Assembly (NCBI RefSeq): GCF_041949975.1
Contig: NZ_JBHFQG010000006.1
Coordinates: 1-64,000 of the forward strand
Direction: 5' to 3'
DNA: 64,000 nucleotides
DNA from: Alteribacillus sp041949975
GTDB taxonomy: Bacteria; Bacillota; Bacilli; Bacillales; Marinococcaceae
Shown here piece after piece: positions 1 through 9,312 of the stretch; the first letter of the stretch is position 1; each line of letters opens with the position of its first letter. The notes beneath the pieces were generated by a model. That model had not been told where the DNA came from and did not search any database. It saw only the letters and a program-made list of their open reading frames with translations. The translations under genes and the position numbers were made by a program.

Positions 1-211
1 GATAAAATAAATAAGACGTTCGTTCAAATACTTTAAGGTGCTGGATCTTTTGGATACGGTAATCATGGACTCGGCTTGTTCTTTCCCCGCATGCTGGACA
101 CCGATGGGATTTACGGGGTACCTCCACGTGGAGATAAAATGCCTCCCCTATCTCTTCCGTTTTGGTAACCACTACGTCTTCTAATCCAGGCCACTTCATG
201 TTAAAATGCAT
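1..211 (-). CDS. ISL3 family transposase, N-terminal part (cut by window edge)
   Basis: Reading leftward from ATG at 211, 70 codons are open and run off the window. The product begins MHFNMKWPGLEDVVV, carries a zinc-binding motif HRCPACGERTSRVHDYR at about residues 36-52 and continues with IQKIQHLKVFERTSYLFY (about 53-70). This N-terminal zinc finger followed by a basic strand is typical of ISL3 transposases, which recognise the element ends. A GGAG ribosome site lies about 10 bases before the start. The DDE catalytic domain would lie outside the window, so intactness cannot be judged. Confidence 0.7.
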   Translation of the reverse strand, partial: MHFNMKWPGLEDVVVTKTEEIGEAFYLHVEVPRKSHRCPACGERTSRVHDYRIQKIQHLKVFERTSYLFY

Positions 212-303
212 CTACACGCAACTCCAATCTTTTTCTTGTTTCTTGGACAATTCAAGTGTAAAGGATTTTGGAGCTTGCGTGTTTTTTTATGTCTAAATTT
301 TTT

Positions 304-329
304 CATACCCCAACAATTATAATAGAGCC
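304..329. repeat. Candidate terminal inverted repeat of the ISL3 element
   Basis: Read on the minus strand it starts GGCTCTATTATAATTG and continues TTGGGGTATG. Elements of this family usually begin with GG and have 15-40 bp ends. It lies about 90 bp upstream of the transposase start, a normal distance. The partner repeat is outside the window, so the boundary is inferred. Confidence 0.5.
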
Positions 330-345
330 AAATTTTTAAGTAATT

Positions 346-376
346 TACATCCCCAGCCTGTTAGACTGGGGATGTA
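346..376 (-). terminator. Hairpin downstream of gltD
   Basis: An 11-bp perfect stem (TACATCCCCAG paired with CTGGGGATGTA) with a 9-base loop starts 8 bases after the gltD stop. The following minus-strand sequence is AT-rich but has no clean T run, so this may be a weak terminator or an mRNA 3'-end stabiliser for gltBD. Confidence 0.45.
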
Positions 377-383
377 GAAGAAT

Positions 384-1868
384 TTATGGTAAATTAGTTG
401 AGCCTTTTAGATACTTGTCACATTCTCTTGCGGCTTCTCTTCCTTCATGAATTGCCCAAACTACTAAACTTTGTCCTCTTCTGCTGTCGCCAGCAGCAAA
501 AATACCTTCTTGGTTGGTAGTATATTTTCCGTATTCTGCTTTCACGTTACTTCTCTCATCCGTTTCAATTTCCATTTGCTCCAGCAATTCCTGTTCAGGT
601 CCTGTAAATCCAATGGCAAGCAGTACAAGGTCTGCTTTCCATACTCGTTCTGTTCCAGGAATTTCTTTTCTAATCTTTTTCCCATTTTCATATACGGTAT
701 CGACTTCAATAGTATGAAGTTCTTTCACGCGGCCGTTTTTATCCCCTACGAACTTTTTGGTCATCACTTTATAGGCACGAGGATCTTTTCCAAAGACTGC
801 TTCTGCTTCCTTGTGACCCTCTTCTTGAGTGTATACTTGTGGATATAGCGGCCATGGATTGTCTTCATCCCGTGTGCTGTCTTTCTCCGGATGAATATCA
901 AACTGAACAAGTGAATTGCATCCATGTCTTAAAGAGGTAGTAATACAGTCAACGCCAGTATCACCGCCGCCGATTACAATTACATTCTTGCCCTCAGCAG
1001 TGATATAATTTCCATCTCTATGCTCAGAGTCTAATAAAGATTTTGTATTCGGACGTAAAAAGTCCATTGCATAATGAATGCCTTCAAGTCCTCTTCCTTC
1101 AGCAGGAACATCGCGGTGAACTTGCACACCAGTACAAAGAATAACGGAATCAAAGTTTTTATTTAAGTCTTCTGTGGAGTAATCTTTTCCAATTTCTGTA
1201 TTTGTTACAAATTCTACTCCCTCTTCTTCTAAAAGCGTTAAACGGCGCTCTACAATATGATAAGGAAGCTTCACATCCGGTATACCGTAAGTGAGCAGCC
1301 CGCCGATTCTGTCATCTTTTTCATATACCGTAACATAATGCCCTGCTTTATTCAACTGAGCAGCTGCAGCTAACCCAGCTGGTCCTGAGCCTATTACTGC
1401 TACTTTTTTACCGGAACGTTTTTTAGGAGGTGATGCTTTAATCCAGCCTTCTTTAAAACCTTTTTCCACAATGTGAAATTCAATCGATTTAATAGTAACC
1501 GGTTCGTCATTTAAAGCCACCGTACACGACCCTTCACAAGGTGCCGGGCAAACGCGCCCCGTAAATTCAGGAAAGTTATTTGTCTTATGAAGGCGTTCTA
1601 ATGCTTCTTTCCATTTACCACGGTACACAAGATCATTCCATTCAGGAATAAGGTTATAAACCGGACAGCCAATCTCACCTGAACCGTCCATTGCAGTACC
1701 TGCCTGACAAAAAGGAACTGCACAATCCATACAACGCGCTCCCTGCTTTTGCAGTTTTTCTTCAGGCATTATTATTTGAAACTCCTGCCAGTTTTTCACT
1801 CTGGCAAGCGGGTTTTTTTTAGGAGGAGCTTCTCTTGTATACTCCATAAAACCTGTTGGTTTCCCCAC
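384..1868 (-). CDS. gltD: Glutamate synthase (NADPH) small subunit
   Basis: This subunit oxidises NADPH and passes electrons through FAD and iron-sulfur clusters to the large subunit, which makes two glutamates from glutamine and 2-oxoglutarate. The N-terminal region has the cysteine clusters CMDCAVPFCQAG and CPAPCEGSC that bind 4Fe-4S. An FAD-binding GSGPAGLAAAAQLNKAG follows at about 160-175, and an NADPH-binding GGGDTG at about 300. I chose the GTG at 1868, giving 494 residues starting MGKPTGFMEY, because a GGAG ribosome site lies 8 bases before it and the length matches the Bacillus family. An ATG at 1886 lacks a ribosome site. It is co-directional with gltB, 111 bp upstream. Confidence 0.95.
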   Translation of the reverse strand: MGKPTGFMEYTREAPPKKNPLARVKNWQEFQIIMPEEKLQKQGARCMDCAVPFCQAGTAMDGSGEIGCPVYNLIPEWNDLVYRGKWKEALERLHKTNNFPEFTGRVCPAPCEGSCTVALNDEPVTIKSIEFHIVEKGFKEGWIKASPPKKRSGKKVAVIGSGPAGLAAAAQLNKAGHYVTVYEKDDRIGGLLTYGIPDVKLPYHIVERRLTLLEEEGVEFVTNTEIGKDYSTEDLNKNFDSVILCTGVQVHRDVPAEGRGLEGIHYAMDFLRPNTKSLLDSEHRDGNYITAEGKNVIVIGGGDTGVDCITTSLRHGCNSLVQFDIHPEKDSTRDEDNPWPLYPQVYTQEEGHKEAEAVFGKDPRAYKVMTKKFVGDKNGRVKELHTIEVDTVYENGKKIRKEIPGTERVWKADLVLLAIGFTGPEQELLEQMEIETDERSNVKAEYGKYTTNQEGIFAAGDSRRGQSLVVWAIHEGREAARECDKYLKGSTNLP

Positions 1869-1979
1869 ATCTCTCACTCCAGACATTCTAAATCTTGGTG
1901 TTTGTTACAGCGGTTAATGAAAGAAATTTTTTCTTTTCAAAATTTCCTGCTCCTTTTACCGCTGCTTCATATTATTTAA

Positions 1980-4900
1980 TTACTTGCCGCCAACTCTTGC
2001 CTTACTTGTTTTCGTTTCATTAAAGGCACTCATGATAGCTTCTTGCTCGGATAAGCCTTCTTTTTTGGCCATTTCAATAGATTCCATCATTTGTTTATAG
2101 TCTTTTGGAATTACTTTGACAAATTTAGAGACAGAGTTTTTCCATTGCTGTAAGATGCTCTCCGCAAGAGAACTTTCCGTATAGTAGGCATGTTTTTCAA
2201 TTAAGCTTTTCAGATGTTTAATATCTTCTGCATCTTCTAATGCCTCTAAATAAACCATTTCCTGATTGCAGTAGTCAGCGAAATTTCCGTCTCTATCCAG
2301 CACATAAGCAATTCCGCCGGACATACCTGCTGCAAAGTTTCTGCCGGTTCCTCCAAGATTTACTACTGTACCTCCAGTCATATATTCACAGCCATGGTCG
2401 CCAACCCCTTCAACTACAACATTGACACCGCTGTTCCGGACACAAAAACGCTCTCCGGCAACTCCGCGAATATATGCTTCTCCCGATGTTGCGCCATAGA
2501 AAGTTGTATTACCTATTAATATACTTTCTTCTGGAGCAAAAGTAGAAGTTTCAGGAGGGTATGCAACAATTTTACCGCCTGAAAGACCTTTACCTAAATA
2601 ATCATTGGCATCCCCAATTAATGTTTGAGTAATTCCTTTAGGAAGGAAAGCTCCAAAACTTTGCCCAGCTGAACCTCTGAAAGTAAAACGGATAGTGTCT
2701 TCTTCCAGACCTTCGCTTCCATGATGTTTCGTTACTTCACTGCCAACAATTGTACCGATAACACGGTCCGTATTTTTAACAGAGAATTCGCCAAAAACAG
2801 CTTCTTTATTAGTAATAGCCTGGTTAGCTGCTTTTAATAAAGTAGTGTGATCTAAGGACTTTTCCAGCATATGATCCTGCTCAAGGTGGCCAAAATGGTT
2901 AGATTGATCTAACTTATTAGGTCTATATAAAAGGTTTGTCAAATCAATAGTATTTGCTTTCCAGTTGTCGACACCTTTTTTCTGTTCTAGGACGTCTGTT
3001 CTTCCTATCATTTCGTTAACAGTTTTAAATCCTAATTCTGCCATCAGTTCACGCATTTCCTCTGCAATAAAATACATAAAGTTTACTACATGATCCGGAG
3101 TGCCCATGAATTTTTTACGCAATTCAGGGTTTTGCGTTGCTATCCCTACCGGACAAGTATCTAAATGGCAGACACGCATAATAACACAGCCTAAAACCAC
3201 AAGCGGAGCAGTGGAAAACGCATATTCTTCAGCACCTAAAAGTGCGGCAATTGCTACATCACGGCCTGTCATGAGTTTCCCATCTGTTTCTACTTTTATA
3301 CGGTTCCTAAGGTTATTAAGCACGAGTGTTTGATGTGTTTCAGCCAGACCAATTTCCCATGGCAGGCCGGCGTGCTTAATACTAGTTCTAGCTGCCGCTC
3401 CCGTTCCGCCGTCATAGCCGCTTATTACAAGTCCATCAGCCCGGCCTTTAGCTACCCCGGCAGCAATTGTTCCAACGCCGGTTCCGGATACGAGTTTCAC
3501 ACTGACTCGTGCAGATGGGTTAGCATTCTTAAGGTCATGAATTAACTCAGCTAAATCCTCGATCGAATAAATGTCATGATGAGGAGGAGGCGAAATCAAT
3601 CCTACTCCCGCTGTTGTTCCGCGGACCTCTGCAACCCATGGGTATACTTTATTGCCAGGTAATTGACCGCCTTCTCCAGGCTTAGCACCTTGAGCGATTT
3701 TTATTTGGATTTCATCTGCGTTCACTAAATAATGGCTGGTTACCCCAAAACGGCCGGAAGCAACCTGTTTAATGGAACTTCTGCGCAAGTCGCCATTTGC
3801 ATCTCGTTTAAAGCGGTCTGGGTCTTCACCGCCTTCTCCTGTGTTGGAACGACCGCCAATTCGGTTCATTGCAATAGCAAGTGCTTCGTGGGCCTCCTTG
3901 GAAATGGAACCAAATGACATGGCTCCTGTTTTAAAGCGTTTCACAATTTCTGAGGCTGGTTCTACTTCATTTATAGACACAGGAGTTGTTTTCTTTTTAT
4001 CAAAAGCAAGTAATCCACGTAACGATGTTTGTTCCTTTTCTTGTTCGTTGATAGCAGTAGAATATTTTTTATACAATTCGTAGTCATTTTTTCTCGCTGC
4101 ATGCTGAAGCATGTGGATCGTGTGGGGGTTATATTGATGCGGTTCTCCATTTCTTCTCCACTGTAAATCATCACCGGGGTCTAATATTTTATCTTGACCT
4201 TCTTGTTCTGTAAAAGCCCGGTTATGTCTAATCAGCACTTCTTCTGCAATAATATCCAGTGTTACTCCGCCTATTCTCGATGGAGTCCATGTGAAATATT
4301 CATCAACTACTTTCAAATCAATGCCTACAGCTTCGAATATTTGCGCACCACGATAACTTTGAATGGTAGAGATTCCCATTTTAGAAAGAACTTTCATGAT
4401 GCCTTTCGTTGCTGCTTTAATATATTTCTGTACTGCTTCTACATAAGAAGTGCCTTCAATTAATTGATCTTTAATCATCCCGTCTATTGAATCAAAAACA
4501 AGATAAGGATTGATTGCTTCTGCACCGTAACCAAGCAGTACTGCAAAGTGGTGTACTTCTCTAGGTTCAGCCGTTTCAACTGCCAGGCTCACACGGGTCC
4601 TCATACCATTGCGGATAAAATGGTGATGCAGTCCGGCAACAGCTAGAAGTGCAGGAATAGGTGCATACTGACTGTCCACATTTCTGTCGCTTAAAATAAT
4701 CACAGTAGCTCCATTTTCCACTGCTTGATCTGCAGAAGCGAATAATTGATCCAGCGCAGGCTTTAATTCTTCCTTCCCTTTTGAAGCCTCGAATACCATA
4801 GGAAGGGTTACTGATTGAAAACCTGCTTTTTTATTAGCACGAAGTTTTGCAAAGTCTTCATTGTTTAAAATCGGCGTCTTTAAGAAAAGCTGTCGGGCAC

Positions 4901-6578
4901 TTTCAGGTTCTGGATGAAGAAGGTTGCCTTCTTTACCAATCGTCGTGCCTATAGCTGTCACCAGTTCTTCCCTAATGGCATCGATGGAAGGATTAGTTAC
5001 CTGGGCAAACAATTGCTTAAAGTAATTATACAGAAGCTGCGGCTTTTTAGATAATACAGCCAATGGTGAGTCATAACCCATAGAGCCAACCGGGTCTACG
5101 CCTTCTACAGCCATTGGTTTCACCATTTTCCCAAGCTCTTCATACGTATAGCCGAAAGCTAACTGTCTTTGTTCTAATTTATCAAATTCTGTATTATAAA
5201 CATCCTGGCTTTCCATAACATTTTCTAAATCAGCCATATAATTATCGATCCACTCTTTATATGGCTTTTCCGAAGCTATAGAATGTTTAATTTCTTCATC
5301 AGGTACTATACGTCCTTCTTCCATGTCGACTAAAAGCATATGACCTGGGTGAAGGCGTTCTTTGTACAGCACATCTTCTGGGTCAATATCTAAAACGCCT
5401 ACTTCTGAAGACATCAAAATATGATCATCTTTTGTTACGTAATATCTAGCTGGACGCAAGCCGTTTCTATCTAAACAAGCCCCAACTTTTCTCCCGTCTG
5501 TATAAGCAATGGCAGTCGGACCATCCCAGGGCTCCATTAAACAGCTGTGAAACTGATAAAAAGCTTTCTTTTCTTCATTCATTAAAGGATCATTCTGCCA
5601 AGGCTCCGGGATCATCATCATTGCTGCGTGCGGCATAGAACGGCCAGCTAATGTTAAAAATTCGAACGTGTTATCGAACATAGATGAGTCACTGCCGTGA
5701 TGGTCAATGATTGGATGCACTTTTTCCAAGTCGCCTTCAAATAATTCAGAACGAAATACAGCCTCGCGAGCATGCATCCAGTTCACATTCCCTTTTATCG
5801 TGTTAATTTCTCCATTGTGAATGAGATAACGGTTTGGATGCGCTCGTTCCCAGCTTGGGAAAGTATTCGTTGAAAAGCGGGAGTGAACAAGTGCCACAGC
5901 CGTTTCAAAATCTTTATCATTTACATCTTTATAAAATTGAGGTACCTGCTCCGTTGTTAGCATTCCTTTATAAACGATGGTTCTGGAAGACAAACTGGCA
6001 AAGTAGAAAGAATCGCCATTTTCTAAATTGTTCCCCGCTTCATGTTCGGCACGCTTTCGAATGACATACAGCTTTCTCTCAAACTCTTCTCTCGAAGCTA
6101 CTTTTTCGTTTCGGCCAATAAACACTTGGTATACAGCAGGTTTAGTTTTAAGGGCGGCTTTTCCGATCATAGAGTCATCTACTGGGACTTCTCTCCAACC
6201 TAAAACGGTCTGACCTTCTTCTTCTATAACCTGAGCTATTTCTTTTTCACATTGTTGTCTTTTTTGGTCGTCCGAAGGAAGAAAAACCATTCCCACTCCG
6301 TAAAATCCTTCTTGAGGAATCTCAAAGCCTAATTGTTTTTCGTTATTTTTGAAAAAACGATGCGGCAGCTGTAACAAAATACCGGCACCATCACCAGTGT
6401 TTGGTTCATCCCCTTGACCACCGCGGTGTTCAAGGTTAACCAAAATGTCAAGGGCTTTTTTCACGATGTCATGTGATCTCTTCCCTTTAATATTGGCCAA
6501 AAACCCGATTCCACAGTTATCATGCTCAAAATCAGAATCGTAAAGGCCTTCTCTCTGTGAAATGTAAGGATATATCAT
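1980..6578 (-). CDS. gltB: Glutamate synthase (NADPH) large subunit
   Basis: This is the glutaminase/synthase subunit of GOGAT, of normal length at 1532 residues. A short propeptide (about 21 residues) precedes the catalytic cysteine in DNCGIGF, which becomes the N-terminal nucleophile of the amidotransferase domain. The central and FMN-binding synthase domains follow, with a 3Fe-4S motif CHLDTCPVGIATQ at about residue 1155. The C-terminal beta-helix domain has repeated glycines (GGTVVNLGGTGRNFAAGMSGG). I chose the ATG at 6578 because a GGTGGAGAGGG purine run ends 3 bases before it. A TTG further up at 6599 has no ribosome site. It is transcribed first, with gltD following. Confidence 0.95.
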   Translation of the reverse strand: MIYPYISQREGLYDSDFEHDNCGIGFLANIKGKRSHDIVKKALDILVNLEHRGGQGDEPNTGDGAGILLQLPHRFFKNNEKQLGFEIPQEGFYGVGMVFLPSDDQKRQQCEKEIAQVIEEEGQTVLGWREVPVDDSMIGKAALKTKPAVYQVFIGRNEKVASREEFERKLYVIRKRAEHEAGNNLENGDSFYFASLSSRTIVYKGMLTTEQVPQFYKDVNDKDFETAVALVHSRFSTNTFPSWERAHPNRYLIHNGEINTIKGNVNWMHAREAVFRSELFEGDLEKVHPIIDHHGSDSSMFDNTFEFLTLAGRSMPHAAMMMIPEPWQNDPLMNEEKKAFYQFHSCLMEPWDGPTAIAYTDGRKVGACLDRNGLRPARYYVTKDDHILMSSEVGVLDIDPEDVLYKERLHPGHMLLVDMEEGRIVPDEEIKHSIASEKPYKEWIDNYMADLENVMESQDVYNTEFDKLEQRQLAFGYTYEELGKMVKPMAVEGVDPVGSMGYDSPLAVLSKKPQLLYNYFKQLFAQVTNPSIDAIREELVTAIGTTIGKEGNLLHPEPESARQLFLKTPILNNEDFAKLRANKKAGFQSVTLPMVFEASKGKEELKPALDQLFASADQAVENGATVIILSDRNVDSQYAPIPALLAVAGLHHHFIRNGMRTRVSLAVETAEPREVHHFAVLLGYGAEAINPYLVFDSIDGMIKDQLIEGTSYVEAVQKYIKAATKGIMKVLSKMGISTIQSYRGAQIFEAVGIDLKVVDEYFTWTPSRIGGVTLDIIAEEVLIRHNRAFTEQEGQDKILDPGDDLQWRRNGEPHQYNPHTIHMLQHAARKNDYELYKKYSTAINEQEKEQTSLRGLLAFDKKKTTPVSINEVEPASEIVKRFKTGAMSFGSISKEAHEALAIAMNRIGGRSNTGEGGEDPDRFKRDANGDLRRSSIKQVASGRFGVTSHYLVNADEIQIKIAQGAKPGEGGQLPGNKVYPWVAEVRGTTAGVGLISPPPHHDIYSIEDLAELIHDLKNANPSARVSVKLVSGTGVGTIAAGVAKGRADGLVISGYDGGTGAAARTSIKHAGLPWEIGLAETHQTLVLNNLRNRIKVETDGKLMTGRDVAIAALLGAEEYAFSTAPLVVLGCVIMRVCHLDTCPVGIATQNPELRKKFMGTPDHVVNFMYFIAEEMRELMAELGFKTVNEMIGRTDVLEQKKGVDNWKANTIDLTNLLYRPNKLDQSNHFGHLEQDHMLEKSLDHTTLLKAANQAITNKEAVFGEFSVKNTDRVIGTIVGSEVTKHHGSEGLEEDTIRFTFRGSAGQSFGAFLPKGITQTLIGDANDYLGKGLSGGKIVAYPPETSTFAPEESILIGNTTFYGATSGEAYIRGVAGERFCVRNSGVNVVVEGVGDHGCEYMTGGTVVNLGGTGRNFAAGMSGGIAYVLDRDGNFADYCNQEMVYLEALEDAEDIKHLKSLIEKHAYYTESSLAESILQQWKNSVSKFVKVIPKDYKQMMESIEMAKKEGLSEQEAIMSAFNETKTSKARVGGK

Positions 6579-6646
6579 TGCCCTCTCCACCTCTCTCAAA
6601 ACTATCTTACCAAATTAAATCCCTGGAGTTTTATCTAATATACGAA

Positions 6647-6675
6647 AGCATATCATTTTTCTGACATTTCGGCAA
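6647..6675 (-). promoter_or_regulatory. Possible sigma-A promoter of gltB
   Basis: On the minus strand, TTGCCG is followed after 17 bases by TATGCT, about 70 bases before the gltB start. The -10 element has two mismatches, which would suit an activated promoter. GltC activates the B. subtilis genes, but no gltC gene is visible here. Confidence 0.4.
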
Positions 6676-6702
6676 ATTATTTCACATAAAGAAAACTCAA
6701 TG

Positions 6703-6724
6703 AAAACGCTTTCTACGGCGTTTT
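6703..6724 (-). terminator. Terminator after the NRDE protein gene
   Basis: AAAACGC and GCGTTTT form a short stem, with T runs on both strands. It separates the NRDE/DUF2203 operon from the gltB promoter region. Confidence 0.55.
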
Positions 6725-6797
6725 TTTCACTTATTTTTTTTAATATTTATTTATGAAAAAATATAGTTTTTAAATATTTATGCGTTATAAAGCATAA

Positions 6798-7571
6798 CTA
6801 TTCACTTATTTCCAACTTCCATTTTAAACTCTTTTGGTTTATTCTCTCTCCTTTTTTGTCATAAGTCTTCTCTTCCATTATCGCTTTGCCATCATTCTTA
6901 AAAAATAATACAGTTTGTGATCTCGTTCCATAATTTTCCATGATTATAAACATCGGGGACAGTTTTCTTTCAAGGTTTTTGTTGACTCCGGTATCCGGCA
7001 GGTCTTGCTCTTTTGCTTCCTTAGTGTCAGAAAGGAGATCAAAAAAAAGTTTGGGTGAAAGGAAATTTGCTTGAGACTCTATAATTTCAGTAAATTGGTT
7101 TCTTGCTTTCCTAACTTTAGGCCAGGGGGTGTTTAAGGAGGCGTTACTCAGCCCATACACCCCGGGCTGTAACTGCTTTTTCACCTGCTTGTCCTGATTT
7201 GTCGCATAATATAATTTTTGACTGTTTCCGCATATTAAATTGTAACCATCAAAATCTTCATTCCTAGAATTACATTCTTCTAAATAACAATGCGGACTGT
7301 TCGTTTCTAAAAAACCTTTTACAATTTCTCCTCTAGAATATTTTGCAGTTTGCTGCCTTGAAGCTCTCACATTGGTTATTGCAGCAAATCGCCCGCTTTT
7401 TGTAGCCCCCATCCACGTTCCGCCTTTCTCTTTATCTTTTCCAGCAATGATTGAAGAGCCGGGCCAGCAATGGATAGGCTCTGTCGGTCTCGAATAAAAC
7501 TCATCACGGTTTGCTGCAACAATCAATGGGAATTCTTTATGCACCCTGTAGCCAAAAACGATAAGACACAT
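6798..7571 (-). CDS. NRDE family protein (TANGO2-like)
   Basis: The 257-residue product begins MCLIVFGYRVH and carries the family signature AANRDEFYSRP at about residues 19-29. Cys2 is the expected N-terminal nucleophile of this Ntn-hydrolase-like fold. TANGO2 proteins are linked to haem or lipid handling in eukaryotes, but the substrate in bacteria is unknown. The start overlaps the stop of the upstream DUF2203 gene (TAATG), so translation is probably coupled. No membrane segments or signal peptide are seen, so it should be cytosolic. Confidence 0.85.
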   Translation of the reverse strand: MCLIVFGYRVHKEFPLIVAANRDEFYSRPTEPIHCWPGSSIIAGKDKEKGGTWMGATKSGRFAAITNVRASRQQTAKYSRGEIVKGFLETNSPHCYLEECNSRNEDFDGYNLICGNSQKLYYATNQDKQVKKQLQPGVYGLSNASLNTPWPKVRKARNQFTEIIESQANFLSPKLFFDLLSDTKEAKEQDLPDTGVNKNLERKLSPMFIIMENYGTRSQTVLFFKNDGKAIMEEKTYDKKGERINQKSLKWKLEISE

Positions 7572-7999
7572 TATAAACCTCCCTCTATTTCATCATCTGT
7601 ACTATAAATTTTCTTTCTTTTTTTAAAAGATTCAAACAAATGATGATAATGCGTAATAAATTCTTCTCCCTGCTTCCAGCAAAGAAGTACTGACTGCCCT
7701 TCTACCTTTGCAGGAAAATCAACGAGCCCTTCATCAATGCTTTTTATAAAGATACCTGCCTGTTCTAATTGACGAACATAACATTGAGCTTGGATTTCTA
7801 AAAAATCAATAGTTGATTCAAGCATAAAAATGTCATCCGTGTCTTTAGTTTTCCCTTCTAACTCCGCTTTTTTAACAGCCTGAAGTTGATAATAAACCGC
7901 TTGAAATTCCCGCTGCAAATACTGAAGATGAGCCAATTCTTCCCTGACAGCAGGAAGCAGTTTATTCGCTTCTTGAAGCGTGAAATATTTTTTAAACAT
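7571..7999 (-). CDS. DUF2203 family protein
   Basis: A 142-residue cytosolic protein starting MFKKYFTLQEANKLLP, a signature opening of DUF2203. The first 90 residues are helical and charged, as in a helical bundle. The second half contains GLVDFPAKVEGQSVLLCWKQ, which matches the conserved end of the family. The ATG at 7999 is preferred over the in-frame GTG at 8008, since AAAAGGAG lies 8 bases before it. Its stop overlaps the start of the NRDE gene. The function is unknown. Confidence 0.8.
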   Translation of the reverse strand: MFKKYFTLQEANKLLPAVREELAHLQYLQREFQAVYYQLQAVKKAELEGKTKDTDDIFMLESTIDFLEIQAQCYVRQLEQAGIFIKSIDEGLVDFPAKVEGQSVLLCWKQGEEFITHYHHLFESFKKRKKIYSTDDEIEGGL

Positions 8000-8224
8000 T
8001 TCAAACACTCCTTTTATTGTAAATATAGCGATTCCTTGCCTGCAAAAAATGATCAGTGCCCGAAACTTCTTAGTAGATTACATCGTACCTAATTCATATA
8101 AGAAAGAAAAGGGATTAACTACGAAACCTGACAATAAATGATATAATAATCCTATAATACGCAAAACTAATAAGCGTTGTGTCCGCTTTTATATATGAAA
8201 AGGTTTTAGAAAGGGGAAGCCTGA

Positions 8225-9268
8225 ATGACTCAAGAACAAAACAACCATAATGATGAATATGAAACAAGTGATGCGAGACAAAAAGCAGAAAATTTTTTAG
8301 AGCAGTTTAAAGAAGCTGACAGTTCAAAGGATTTAGTCACAGCTCTTGGAGGCTTAGGGGAGGCAGAACAACAAAAAGCTGGCGACTCTTTAGATGCTTT
8401 AAAAAGACCTGTACGAGAAATGATGAATCAAAAAGATAACGAACTTCCAGAAAAGCTTCATGAATTAAAAGGGATGGTAGGTGAACTTGAACCCGATTAT
8501 TTAAAAGAGGGAAAATGGCAGAAAACGTTGAACAAAATATTGCGGAGAAACCCAATGGAGCAATATGCCAAAAAGTATGAAACAGTAGAAGCCCAGGTGG
8601 AAAATATAATAGAAGGTTTGCTCGCCGGCCGCGATAAGCTGCAAGAAGACAATGTCATGCTAGAACAGTTAAAAGAAACGGCAAAACTTCGAATCGCTGA
8701 CCTAGAAGAGCAAATCCAGACAGGTAAAACATTAAATGAAATGCTTGAAAGTGAGATGACAAAAGAGGAATGGCGGCACAACCCCAGCACTCTTCAAAAA
8801 GGGCAGCAGAAAGTAGTCTCGAGAATCAAAAATATGACCCAGGCCGTCATGGTATTACAGCAGTCGCTCGCATCGGTAGATTTAATTTTAGATAACAATG
8901 AAAAATTAGAAGAAGCTATTTTCAACGCTATAACAATGACAAAAAATATTATTACCGTAACTGCTTCTATTCAGCTTGCACTTGGTAACCAGCGTAAAGT
9001 CATTAATGCAATTCAAAGTGTTAATGATGCCACCGAAAATATGATATTAAGCAATGCTGAAATGCTGAAAAACAATACCGAAGATACATTAAAAACATTA
9101 GAGGAACCTGCTGTTGCAATCGAAACATTTAGAAAAGCATATGAAGATGTCTATTCAGCAATTCAAATGACAGAACAGTCTAATGAGCGTATTGTACAAT
9201 CAGGGAAAAAATTTATTACCGAACTTGATCAATTAAATGAACAAATGAAAACAAAATTATTAGAATAA
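8225..9268 (+). CDS. Toxic-anion-resistance (TelA) family protein
   Basis: A 347-residue, largely helical, soluble protein with the TelA core. It includes LRRNPMEQYAKKYETVEAQV (about residues 106-125), then VMVLQQSLASVDLILDNN (about 217-234) and ITVTASIQLALGNQRKV (about 248-264). Relatives in B. subtilis are YaaN and YceH. The family is associated with tellurite and other stress resistance through an unknown mechanism, often next to TerD proteins, none of which is seen here. It is the first gene of a two-gene unit with the unknown gene at 9313. AAAGGGGAAG precedes the ATG. Confidence 0.85.
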   Translation: MTQEQNNHNDEYETSDARQKAENFLEQFKEADSSKDLVTALGGLGEAEQQKAGDSLDALKRPVREMMNQKDNELPEKLHELKGMVGELEPDYLKEGKWQKTLNKILRRNPMEQYAKKYETVEAQVENIIEGLLAGRDKLQEDNVMLEQLKETAKLRIADLEEQIQTGKTLNEMLESEMTKEEWRHNPSTLQKGQQKVVSRIKNMTQAVMVLQQSLASVDLILDNNEKLEEAIFNAITMTKNIITVTASIQLALGNQRKVINAIQSVNDATENMILSNAEMLKNNTEDTLKTLEEPAVAIETFRKAYEDVYSAIQMTEQSNERIVQSGKKFITELDQLNEQMKTKLLE

Positions 9269-9286
9269 GGTTTAAAAAATAACCTT
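9267..9286 (+). other. Intercistronic hairpin after the TelA gene
   Basis: AAGGTT and AACCTT form a 6-bp stem starting in the stop codon, ahead of the next ribosome site. With no strong T run, it is more likely an mRNA processing or stability element than a terminator. Confidence 0.3.
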
Positions 9287-9312
9287 GAACCTCGCTTAAG
9301 AAGGTGGTCGCA

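Larger units (their letters stand above)
1..329 (-). mobile_element. End of an ISL3-type insertion sequence (runs off the left edge)
   Basis: The first 329 bases look like the transposase-start end of an ISL3-family element. They hold the N-terminal part of a transposase reading left and, outside it, a candidate 26-bp terminal repeat at 304-329. The 8 bases just beyond it (330-337, AAATTTTT) would be one copy of the 8-bp target duplication typical of this family. The other end and the second duplication lie outside the window. The element sits just downstream of gltD and does not break it. Confidence 0.65.

Noticed and set aside
8100..8224. Promoter before the TelA gene (two TATAAT copies)
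   Set aside because: Two TATAAT hexamers occur near 8140-8158 but none has a -35 at acceptable distance; left out of the feature list.
9260..9300. Terminator between the TelA gene and its partner
   Set aside because: The stem is 6 bp without a T run and a ribosome site follows directly; processing hairpin more likely.
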